From positions 992,001 through 1,056,000 of the forward strand of contig NC_079491.1 of assembly GCF_020520425.1 (NCBI RefSeq): a stretch of DNA of 64,000 nt, given 5' to 3'. Below, piece after piece: positions 1 through 8,773 of this stretch. This stretch comes from Spinacia oleracea (lineage: Eukaryota > Streptophyta > Magnoliopsida > Caryophyllales > Amaranthaceae). Under the pieces are notes generated by a model that made no database searches, was not told where the DNA came from, and saw nothing but the letters and a program-made list of their open reading frames with translations. Position numbers and translations under genes: made by a program. Every line of letters starts with the position of its first letter. The first letter of the stretch is position 1.

Positions 1-108
1 TTTGGTTCCTGTATGGATGTGTCTTCTGTGAAAGCAGTGATATAATTTTGGACATGATCGTGTAATCATGACAGTAATATGACCATTTTACCCCTAACTT
101 TTTTGCAG

Positions 109-180
109 AATGAGTACAAATCAAAGGCTTGGATTGAAATGGACTCTGACAAAGTCCATTTGGAGCTCGTTGCTGAGTAG
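109..180 (+). CDS. possible terminal coding exon, unidentified gene
   Basis: A good 3' splice site (pyrimidine tract plus TTTTGCAG) ends at 108. An open frame of 23 codons follows and stops at TAG 178-180; the peptide begins NEYKSKAWIEMDSDK and ends LVAE. It could be the last exon of a gene entering from the left edge. I do not recognise the family. A GT at 166 could also be a donor, which would join this exon to coding-like sequence further right. Confidence 0.35.
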   Translation, partial: NEYKSKAWIEMDSDKVHLELVAE

Positions 181-302
181 AAGGACCAAGTGTAAGGTCT
201 GAGGAGTGCTTCCAGTATGTTCTACAAGCTATCTAGCTGCTAATGGACACAACCCAAAATCAACCCGAAACCCTAAACCCGAACCTGACCCATTGACCCG
301 AA

Positions 303-575
303 TTGCCACCCCTAATTCTAGCACCAGTTCATCATCCCCATCAACCTAGCTCCCAACTCGAAGAATGCAGAAGGATTTCTGGTGAACAGCCAAAGAGTGA
401 GAGCAGAGTAGAATGGCTACAGTTACAGACTTGCAGTGTTACACACAGAAAAGTTGAGAAAGGAAACTACAGATGGATGAAGGAGAGAGATGAGCATTCA
501 ACATGCAATGTTGCTGGAATTCTAGAAAAGACATTCAGGGATACTTGCAGTACTTCTTTCACCCCAAGTCAGTAG
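303..575 (+). other. open frame of doubtful coding status
   Basis: A 90-codon frame without its own ATG at the left end. The peptide is rich in Glu, Arg, Ser and Cys and matches nothing I recognise. Its left part overlaps a repeat-like string of CCCGA/CCCTAA units at 245-320. It may be 3' exon or UTR of the gene entering from the left, or chance. Confidence 0.2.
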
Positions 576-953
576 ATCATTTTCAATGACTGTACTGTTC
601 TCTACTGTTTTTTGTAGAGTTATAGTCGTTTCTAACATCTGTATGTAAAGAAAAAGTGAAGCGTTGGAATAACATAAGTCACCTTCTTCTTTCATTCTAT
701 GTTTTTTTTTATTGATACTTTTGTGAATGTTGAGAAGTTTAGTTCTTGGATAAACGTAGACACATAATACATGATTACTTATATGAAGTGCAGAAGCAGG
801 ATTTTGATAAGCTGACTGCTGAGATTGAACAGTGGTTTAGTTGTAACATTCAGATAGTATTTCTCTGTAAGTTTGTAAGTTTGAATAATTAGTGGCACTT
901 AAATGTTTCATTAAGTTTTTCTGTCAATGTACTTGATATTAGCAAGGTTACAG

Positions 954-1113
954 TAATCATGTCAGTCACAGCCACATTGAGGTTGCAGTGAGCCGTACTG
1001 GCTTGCTGCGGCCTGTAGAAGTCGCGTTTCTATTGCAGGAGTCGGGTGCACAGCAAGCCCTAGATTATGCCATGCCGGGATCGAAAGACAGGTCAATCTT
1101 TGGAGTACAATAA
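954..1113 (+). CDS. likely terminal coding exon, unidentified protein
   Basis: After a 3' splice site (TTACAG ending at 953; AAG ending at 946 would also keep frame) an open frame of 52 codons runs to TAA 1111-1113. The peptide looks like real protein: SHIEVAVSRTGLLRPVEVAF near its start and AMPGSKDRSIFGVQ at its end. An upstream segment at about 792-871 (KQDFDKLTAEIEQW, then a CTCT/GTAAGT donor) could be the preceding exon. I cannot name the family. The AT-rich 3' region to about 1400 fits a 3'UTR. Confidence 0.45.
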
Positions 1114-1893
1114 GATGAATCAGACGGAAATCATCTTCATATCTTCATCGTGGCTACAACAGATTTATATATAGACCTCGTCGGCAAAGAAGGCTGTAAA
1201 TGAGTAAATCACAGCGATACAAAAGATGGCATACAAAAAGTTCGATATACTACGATCATGGCTTTGTTGAAAGGAAGTATTTATTTGATTTAATTTGTAC
1301 TACGTGTGTATTTATTAGATTCAAATCTGTTTGTAGATGCGTATGTCTTTTCATCAAAGAATTAATTTGTAATAAAAATAATAATAATAAAAAAAAAATT
1401 TAAAGAAAAAATAAAAGTTGCAAGCTGGGGTTGACTAGTTGTTAGTGGTTTGTATTAGCTAGTTTGACTTGCTATTTAAATTAGTTCTTTGTGTAAAGTT
1501 TTTGGCAAATTAGTTGTTAGTTGTTTAATGTATAAAATGACCATTAAGTACATTAACAGAAGGTGATATAGGTTGAAAAGGGTTGTAAAGTTGTCAACAT
1601 AGGATAAAGTTATAATTTGAAACCCACTTCTTCAAACTTCTAATGCCAAAACCTCCTATATTCGGCTTTTTTATTTCAAAACTCTATATCAAGCCTCTGA
1701 TAACCAAACACTCACATTAGCTTTTGAATGATTAAACCACTAACACATCTGAAAAAAACTTTTTTCTCCGCAAACCTCTCGTAGCCAAACAACCCGCGAC
1801 GTTTTAGATTTGCAAGAAAAGAAGATAGGTAAAATAAAAATTACGCTAGCCCGCTAAATCCCGTTAATATTCGTTATCCATAGTGAAGAAGAG
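1114..1893. other. spacer: 3'UTR then DWARF27 upstream region
   Basis: AT-rich sequence with no supportable gene. It holds AATAAA-like strings and an (AAT)n tract near 1370-1395, which fit the end of the preceding transcript, and then the upstream region of DWARF27. Confidence 0.4.
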
Positions 1894-1900
1894 TATATAA
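1894..1900 (+). promoter_or_regulatory. TATA box of the DWARF27 gene
   Basis: TATATAA lies 94 bp upstream of the DWARF27 ATG, at a suitable distance for a leader of about 65 nt. Confidence 0.55.
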
Positions 1901-1993
1901 GGCCAGCAAAGCAAAACCAGTCCTTTTAACTTGACCCTTCTCAAATTTTCCCTTTTGATTCTTACAAACAATCCAAGTAAAATTGCTGGAAAA

Positions 1994-4900
1994 ATGCATA
2001 CCATTTCTCATCCCCTTCATTTTCATCATCAAATCGTACTCGAAAACCCGAGAATTTCAATCAAATCGTACACAAAAACCAGAAAATTTCGTTTTTCATG
2101 CTGTTCATCATCCCCATCCAAATTGGTACATGTTCAACTTCTATTTCCCTAATATCAGCCAAATTTAATGAATTAATCTTTTAATCTAATACTTTTTTGG
2201 TGCAGGGAAATGGAAAATTGGGGGCTAGATCAGAATACAAACCCAATTGGCTGGATAATTTCTTTTTAAATTCATTTAGGAATAAATTAGTGGAGGTAAA
2301 TGTGATATAAATTCTATTTTATTTACTTTATTTTATTAATTTGATGAAATTGTTGGTGTTAATTAATAATTATGATCATAAATATAACAGGAAGTTGGAT
2401 GGGATTCAGAGAAGGCAGGCTATGATGGGATGATGGAACTTGTTAATGGGCTCATGATTGGCAGAACTACTCGTCAAACTAATCAAGCTGCGGTATGCAA
2501 TTCATTGCCCCACTATAATTTAAATTTATTCATTTTTTTTTTTGTTATATACTCGGGTGTACCGTAGTCACGTGGAATTTCCGCATGTGAGGCCTAGGCA
2601 CGTGTTCTCATAATCTCATGTGTACAAGTGTACTCGGGTTTATAAGCTAGTACGTCTAACACACGCGTCGAGGAGGAACACCATACTTCTATCTAGAGTA
2701 TGGTTAAGTGTAATTACAATTAGGGGTGTTGATGAGCTAGCCTGCTCGCGAACTACTAGATGTTCGGCTCGATAAAGCTTGTTTCGAAGAGGCTTGACTC
2801 GAGCTCAGGTTCTGTTGAGATCTTAAAAAGCCAAGCCTGAGCTATAAATGGCTCCGCTCGAAAGCTTGTGAACAAGCTCGAGTTATTTTTAATACATACT
2901 TCTATATTTTTATAAAATAATTTGTAGAATATATTTATTTTTAACATATAAAACGTGAAAAGATTGATAAACATGTTTCTTAATTACACATTTGATGATT
3001 AATTTCAAACGAGCGTATCGAGCTTCGAGCTTCGAGCCGAGCTCAGTTTTAATATTTCAAGCGCAAGCCTAATTTTCCAGGCTTGAGCCGAGCACGAGCC
3101 AATCTGAGCCTTGCTCATGAACACCCTTACTAGTCACAACTCTCAACCAGCAAGAAGTATTCAAATTAGTGAATTACTCTTTGGAATTTCGACTTAAAAA
3201 GACCCAAACAAAAAAAAAAAAAATCGCCGTCTGTGGGGATCGAACCCACGACCACGTGGTTAAAAGCCACGCGCTCTACCACTGAGCTAAGAAGGCTATA
3301 TGCGCATCCGGGGAATCGAACCCCGGTCAGTACCGTGGGAGGGTACTATGATACCACTACACTAGATGCGCTTCTTTGTTTAAACTATGTTTCAATATTT
3401 ATTTGTTCACACTACATATATATATTGCAAGTTAGCTCTTTTACCTTTTGTGAAGTAGAATGAGTTATAGGTATACATTTACATAACTATTTAATGCAAA
3501 AACTTATATATCACGGTTTTTCTTACCCAATAATTATGTTCAATAAGTATATTCAATGAAATAGTCACACTTTGTCGTTGTATAGTTATATTTTTAATTG
3601 ATGACATTAATGGATTTATATGTATGTCGGTCTTATATGAGAGTATGAGACCTAGGCATGATTTAATAACGAAAATAAAAGATAAATGTCCTTTTAGCAA
3701 ATCGTATGGCGGTCTTTGAAGTAGAGGGTTATCGAGTTTACTTGGAACTGGTGTAGTATGAGGTTTGAACATAGATTTTATTGTACTCAATGTTCTCTAT
3801 CTTATCGCTCGTAGTCTTTGCACTTCATGGGAGTTTTTTAAAAAACTTTTAGGTAGTACGTGTACACCTTGATTTTTTACCCTTATAAAAGTTATAAATT
3901 GGACTTCTATAGGTGTCAACAACTTGATGAATCACTTGCTCTTGATCAAAAAAAAAGCAAAAACGTTCATTTCAAAATTGATGAATGAATGAATCACTTG
4001 CTCTAGTTTTTTTTAAAAAAAAAGTAGTTCACTTCAAAAATATAATTATACGCCGTCTGTGGGGATCGAACCCACGACCACGTGGTTAAAAGCCACGCGC
4101 TCTACCACTGAGCTAAGAAGGCACCAAGATGTTCTTACATTGTCCATAATACTATTTATTCATTAATGATGAAAAGGTTCCCAAATTCTTTAATGGTCCT
4201 CTCACCAAAAAGACAAGAACTTTATGGGCCTGTGGCTCTTTCAGTCCTGTGGGCTTTTCAACTTCATGGGCCGTATAAAATGAGAAAAAAACTTGTAGAA
4301 AAATAGAACATGCTCAGTACGGACTATAGTGTATTTAGCCACTCTTTGAGTTAAAAAAACGTGTCGTGAGGTAATAAGAAAGAAGCGGAAAGTTTATATC
4401 TGATACAATACAAAGCTTTCTTTTATAGAGTATGTGCAAAGTAAATTGCTCATGACTACTACTCCATTCGTCCCGGAATACTCGATCCGGTTTGACCAGC
4501 ACAGAGTTTAAGAGATTTGAATTGACTTATTTAATTTAATAGGTAATAGTTGATAGTGGGGTATTATTTTAATGTAGTTAGTGGGAAATGTGTAAAGGGG
4601 TGGGGTTGGGGAGAGTAGGGGTTGAATTTTTAATTACTTTTTGTATGGAGTAGGACTGTAGGAGGTAAGTGGGTTAATAGGGGTGGAGTGAGAAATAATA
4701 TAATATTGTTAAAATATTTTCATTTTTAGAAACAGGTCAAATATTAAGGGACGGCCCGATAAGAAAAATAGGTCAAGTATTCCGGGACGGAGGGAGTATT
4801 CACGACTAGCAGTAGCTCTACTTATTAGTATATGTGGTAAAAAATATGGTGTAAATTCTGACATTCACTTACTAGTTATAACTTTGACTCTTAACAAAAC

Positions 4901-6093
4901 ATTCATTACCGTTTTTGTTTTCAATTTTTTGTTTTTTTTAGAGAAAGACCAATACTTATAGTCCCACTTTATTAATAAAGTTTTATTATGCATGTATTTT
5001 TACATTATTTATTTGGTTATGATGGCAGGTTCGAATACTGAAATCCCTATTCCCTCCGTATCTGCTCGAACTCTATCAAATGCTTATAACCCCAATCGGA
5101 GGGGGGAAGATCGCAGCGATGATGGTTGGTACGCCATGTTATTCCCTAATTCACCGTTAATTAACCATTTAAATTATTAACATTAGAAGTATGTTTTGTT
5201 TTGTTTGACTTATTTTGACTTATCTCAGACAAAATAAGTTCAGTTAATTTCAGATAAATTCAAATAATATAAGTTCAGATAAAATAAGTCGAACAGAACG
5301 GAACACGTACCCTTTGTGTCTTTTTAGTGTCGCACTAATAGTACGTACTACCTCTGTTTTCTCATGATCTTTTCTTGTTCTTGAAGCTAGGGTAACGATA
5401 ATCACTTGCCAATGGCTCATGGGACCATGCTCGATTAACACTATCCAACTTCGAGATGGATCTTCATGTCAAAGCGGGGTTGGTTAATTAATTAACATGG
5501 AATTACAATTTGTCAAATTTATCAAATTATGTTGATTAATTGCTAAATTTGTTGTATGATTCTCCATGATTAATTGCAGGTTTTGGTGGAGAGATGCAAG
5601 TACTTGGAAGAAAGCAAATGTGTAGGAATTTGTGTTAATACATGTAAACTTCCTACTCAGGTTAGTGGTTATAATAAAATACGAAATATCTAGACAATTA
5701 AATGTGTGTACAAACTTTTTGACTAACAAACACTCTTGTGTTATGTATGGGTGTGTGCGCCTTAGACGTTCTTCAAGGACCATATGGGAATTCCACTTCT
5801 TATGGAACCTAACTTTACAGATTATAGTTGTCAGGTAAATGTATATATTAATTTGAGATTATATGTTCGATTATCTAATTTATCATTTTGTGTCCCGTTA
5901 TCTCCTCTGATCGAGTTGTTATTGAACTTTTGACGAATCTATATGACAGTTTAATTTTGGAGTTTTGCCTCCTCAACTAGAAAATGATAGTGCCTTGCAA
6001 GAGCCATGTTTGGATGGTTGCCCGTACTCTGCTAAAGGAGGTTCGAAAGGTACTAAAAGAGTGTTAAATACCAAACAATGTCCTAGATCATAA
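1994..6093 (+). CDS. D27: DWARF27 beta-carotene isomerase
   Basis: D27 is the plastid iron-containing isomerase that converts all-trans to 9-cis beta-carotene, the first step of strigolactone synthesis. Eight exons join without a frame break: 1994-2125, 2206-2295, 2391-2492, 5029-5128, 5387-5478, 5580-5660, 5766-5834 and 5950-6093, giving 269 residues (Arabidopsis D27 is about 264). Recognition rests on VRILKSLFPPYLLELYQML, TCQWLMGPC, KCKYLEES-like CKYLEESKCVGIC, NTCKLPTQTFFKDHMG and MEPNFTDYSCQ, the Cys-rich core of the DUF4033 family. The Ser/Lys/Arg-rich first 44 residues fit a transit peptide. Exon 4 was set at 5128 and exon 5 at 5387 because only this pair restores the family string MMVARVT. 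Intron 3 (2493-5028) is unusually large and contains three antisense tRNA genes and two MITEs. Confidence 0.95.
2722..3127. mobile_element. hAT-like MITE in DWARF27 intron 3
   Basis: The ends are inverted: AGGGGTGTTGATGAGC on the left and GCTCATGAACACCCT on the right. The interior is rich in GAGCTCGAGC-type strings. These ends resemble plant hAT MITEs; no clear 8-bp target duplication remains. Confidence 0.5.
3226..3296 (-). tRNA. tRNA-Lys (UUU)
   Basis: The reverse complement folds as a cloverleaf. It has an A box (TTAGCTCAGTGG), anticodon loop CTTTTAA (anticodon UUU), T arm GTGGGTTCGATCCCCAC and discriminator-side AGACGGC. The acceptor stem has one U-C mismatch at pair 4-69. It lies antisense in intron 3 of DWARF27, 5 bp from the next tRNA gene. 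CCA is not encoded, as expected for a nuclear gene. Confidence 0.9.
3302..3371 (-). tRNA. tRNA-Gly (CCC)
   Basis: The reverse complement begins GCGCATCTAGTGTAGTGGT and ends CCCCGGATGCGC. The acceptor stem is complete, the anticodon stem GTACC/GGTAC encloses CTCCCAC (anticodon CCC), and the B box is GGTTCGATTCC. It sits back to back with the upstream tRNA-Lys gene inside DWARF27 intron 3. Confidence 0.92.
4052..4122 (-). tRNA. tRNA-Lys (UUU), second copy
   Basis: Its 71 bases are identical to the tRNA-Lys at 3226-3296, including the U-C mismatch in the acceptor stem. The flanks do not match, so it is either a recent gene copy or held by gene conversion. Confidence 0.9.
4462..4796. mobile_element. 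Stowaway MITE in DWARF27 intron 3
   Basis: Tc1/mariner-type ends: CTCCATTCGTCCCGGAATAC on the left and the reverse of CTCCCTCCGTCCCGGAATAC on the right, flanked by TA on both sides. There is no coding capacity. Its interior differs from the other Stowaway copies in the window. Confidence 0.8.
5191..5310. mobile_element. AAGTTCAG-type MITE in DWARF27 intron 4
   Basis: Short foldback element whose ends read GTTTGACTTATTTTGACTTA and, inverted, AAATAAGTCGAACAGAAC, with AAGTTCAG units inside. It belongs to the family at 9064, 37146 and 47146. Confidence 0.55.
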
Positions 6094-7145
6094 GAATTTC
6101 TTAGCAACTGGCGCTTACTAGTGTTTGGACCGGGTGAAACTCGAGACTTTTTTAATGAAAAAACTATATGTTGGAAACATGGCTAGATTATTGTAAAATT
6201 CTCCAATGTTGAAACTAATTGGATGTGTGTTCCATCTATACTAGCTTAAAGGGTTACTATAATTCTTAAGATGTATTTGCATATGTTATGTTTCCTTGCT
6301 TACCAATTTCATAAAATAGAATCATCCATCATCTCCTACCAAGCTTGTTTTTTGACACTTAATTTAATATCAAATCATGTTTAATACGAAGTAGTACGCG
6401 AGTTTGGTGATGTGACATGTAATTCGACAGTACTAACATCCGGAGGATCTTTTACAGTTTGTATTATTTGATCACCACATATTCACATATATCATAAAAT
6501 ATTGAATACATATGATCGAGTTACCGTAATTGAAGGTGTACTAAAGATGAAACGTAACATGTTGTGTAGTGTAGTACTATAATTATACCAAATTAACGAT
6601 ATCTTCTAAATTAATATAAGAGCCTAAAAATAGAAACAATTACTTATATTTCGTATTAAACATTAACCACAGATCGATAATTCGATATGTAATTATGTCA
6701 CATATTCATAAACTAGAATACGAGTATATAATAACGAATATAAATGCGTACTTACACCGTAAGATGTGCATAATCATTATGCAATTAATATCATTTAGGA
6801 AAATAATACAATAAATAAAAATATCTAGGTTGAAAAAAGCATATCAAACATTAAAAGTTCCTTGCATGCCAAGGTCTAAAACCCATGAAAAATTCAGATT
6901 AGACTTCTTCTAGCCAAATTGACCAAATACCATAAAATTAATAGTACTAATTAATTACATTTAAAATATTCAAAAAAGACATGGGTAGGGTTTTATCACT
7001 TTGATGGAGTACTCCACTCCGCTTGTTTTAAGGTTCGCCGCCTCCCTGTCCAATTAACTTTTAAATTTTTAATTAACTAAGTACAAAAAATAAATACATA
7101 AATAAATAATTTCCCTATTCCTAATCAAATTTCCATAATCAATCC
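6094..7145. other. spacer downstream of DWARF27
   Basis: AT-rich intergenic sequence holding the DWARF27 3'UTR and the upstream region of the RING gene. I see no gene, RNA or clear repeat. Confidence 0.5.
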
Positions 7146-7153
7146 TATAAATA
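7146..7153 (+). promoter_or_regulatory. TATA box of the RING-H2 gene
   Basis: TATAAATA lies 164 bp upstream of the main ATG. A start site about 30 bp downstream would put all three short uORFs in the leader. Confidence 0.55.
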
Positions 7154-7195
7154 AACTCCCTTCCTTCTCTTAACCTATAATCACAACCCAATACG

Positions 7196-7265
7196 ATGAA
7201 CACTTATTAAACCCTCTCTTCGATGGAAACTTGATTCTCTCCTCGAAAACTCCACCATGATTTAG
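7196..7265 (+). promoter_or_regulatory. three minimal uORFs in the RING-H2 leader
   Basis: Three upstream ATGs each start a very short frame: 7196-7210 (four codons plus stop), 7223-7234 (three codons plus stop) and 7257-7265 (two codons plus stop). All end before the main ATG at 7310 and lie downstream of the TATA box. Confidence 0.5.
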
Positions 7266-7309
7266 CTGTAAATTTCAGTAATTTGGAAAACCATCCCTCG
7301 CTTTCTGCA

Positions 7310-7984
7310 ATGAAGCTATTAAACGGAAACACTCTCTACGAATTCACCGTCGCTCAAAGCGGCGGCGACACCCCGTTATCGACGGATTCCGAGGATTTCC
7401 AGATTGAATTCCGTTACCGTAACTTCCAATCGCGGTTACAATCACAGAGATCAATCGGATTCACTCGCAATGGAAGCTCTTCGTCATCATCTTCATCGTC
7501 GTTTATGGCGGATGTGTTGCAGGAATTCGACGTTCCGGAAACAACTCGTTCCGACATGGCCGCGCACTTCAATTTCTACGTCGATAGGTTATCGCGTAGA
7601 ATCTGCAATCGGAGAGGATCAATTTCATCAATCTTTATATCAGTGTGTTTAGACGCGAAGGAATTATCGCCGGAGAGAGCGGCGGCGATTCAGAGTAGGA
7701 TTGAATCCGGGAGGAGAGAGAGTGAGAGGGAGAGAGATGTTCGTCGAGTGGCGGTGGAGAGGGAGGTTGCGCCGCTGTTACCGGCGGATAAGTCGGTGGT
7801 GGAGGGTTTAGAGAGGAGAGTTACGGTGTTTGGGGAGGAGAGAGAATGTTCGATTTGTTTGGAAAAGATTGGAGAAGGAGTGGAGGTGATAAGGTTACCC
7901 TGTGCTCATATCTACCATACGGATTGTATCACACAGTGGCTTCAGAGGACTCATTTTTGCCCCTTTTGCCGATTCAAGCTTTGA
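7310..7984 (+). CDS. RING-H2 finger E3 ubiquitin ligase
   Basis: A 224-residue intronless protein. Its last 46 residues form a RING-H2 finger with C180, C183, C198, H200, H203, C206, C217 and C220 (ECSICLEK, LPCAHIYHTDC, CPFC), the zinc ligands that recruit E2 enzymes for ubiquitin transfer. The first part has a Ser-rich tract near residues 57-65 and a charged Arg/Glu stretch near 135-155; no membrane segment is seen, so it is probably a soluble ATL/RHA-like or DUF-linked RING protein. The ATG at 7310 is the first in frame. The gene converges with the RH24 helicase, whose stop lies 790 bp downstream on the other strand. Substrate unknown. Confidence 0.85.
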   Translation: MKLLNGNTLYEFTVAQSGGDTPLSTDSEDFQIEFRYRNFQSRLQSQRSIGFTRNGSSSSSSSSSFMADVLQEFDVPETTRSDMAAHFNFYVDRLSRRICNRRGSISSIFISVCLDAKELSPERAAAIQSRIESGRRESERERDVRRVAVEREVAPLLPADKSVVEGLERRVTVFGEERECSICLEKIGEGVEVIRLPCAHIYHTDCITQWLQRTHFCPFCRFKL

Positions 7985-8300
7985 TTATTTCTTGATTCTT
8001 TGATTTGTTGCTATTTTTTTGGAATAAAAACATACTCCGTAATTCTTAACTTCTTACGTCATAAAACACGTATTTTTTATAGGCAACAAATATAATAAAA
8101 AAGCCAGTCAAATACTTAAAAAGACTGATGTTTTAGGTTAGTGCTTTTTAATAAGTTGGTTTCATAGTTTCAGACTTTCAGGTAAGGACTTGAGTCAATA
8201 AACCATGAGAAAGGAGCATTTTTATCCTGATATTGGGGAATATTTACGAATATGTAATTCTTTTTTATGCTGATAATCTGATATTTGTACAGTTAACACA

Positions 8301-8370
8301 ATATTATATGCAAAATTCGAGCAATATAGCAAAAAAAAAAATATTATATGCAAAAATCGAGCAATATATC
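8301..8370. repeat. 40-bp tandem duplication
   Basis: Two copies of ATATTATATGCAAAA-TCGAGC with a period of 40 bp, separated by an A10 run, lie in the spacer between the RING and helicase genes. Confidence 0.7.
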
Positions 8371-8589
8371 ACAATTTGTAGATACAAAATTACAAGCAGT
8401 TAGTGTAACCTGCGAATAATATCGTACTAAAAAGCTCAATTAGATCACTTCAATGAATCTTTCAATCAGCAACCAACTAAATGAATCATGGCTGAAAACT
8501 GATGAAGTAAAAAATTAAAAAATCTATCACTTTAACCAGTTAATGAATCTGATAATTATCATCATCATCATATTGACACTATTGGAGCA

Positions 8590-8745
8590 GATTTTTTTTA
8601 CAAACATACGCCGAGTAGAAATCAAAATTTCAAGAACAGAGAAACAGAATTTGGGAAGAAAGGCTCAAAGTAATTAATTATACTTGTAGATATAAAATAG
8701 TGTTACAGACTTACAGGTCGCATGTTTTTGTACTAAAAGCTACAA
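8590..8745 (-). repeat. RH24 3'UTR segment duplicated in intron 3
   Basis: This segment lies just past the RH24 stop codon (3'UTR on the minus strand). A close copy in the same orientation sits at 10168-10310; the shared strings include GAAACAGA(A/G)TTTGGGAAG and GTGTTACAGACTTACAGGTC. Confidence 0.75.
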
Positions 8746-8773
8746 TGGTAATCAAAGACAACTTCCAATTTTG

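Noticed and set aside
1931-1993. In-frame extension upstream of the DWARF27 ATG
   Set aside because: It begins at TTG, not ATG, and lies in the leader just after the TATA box.
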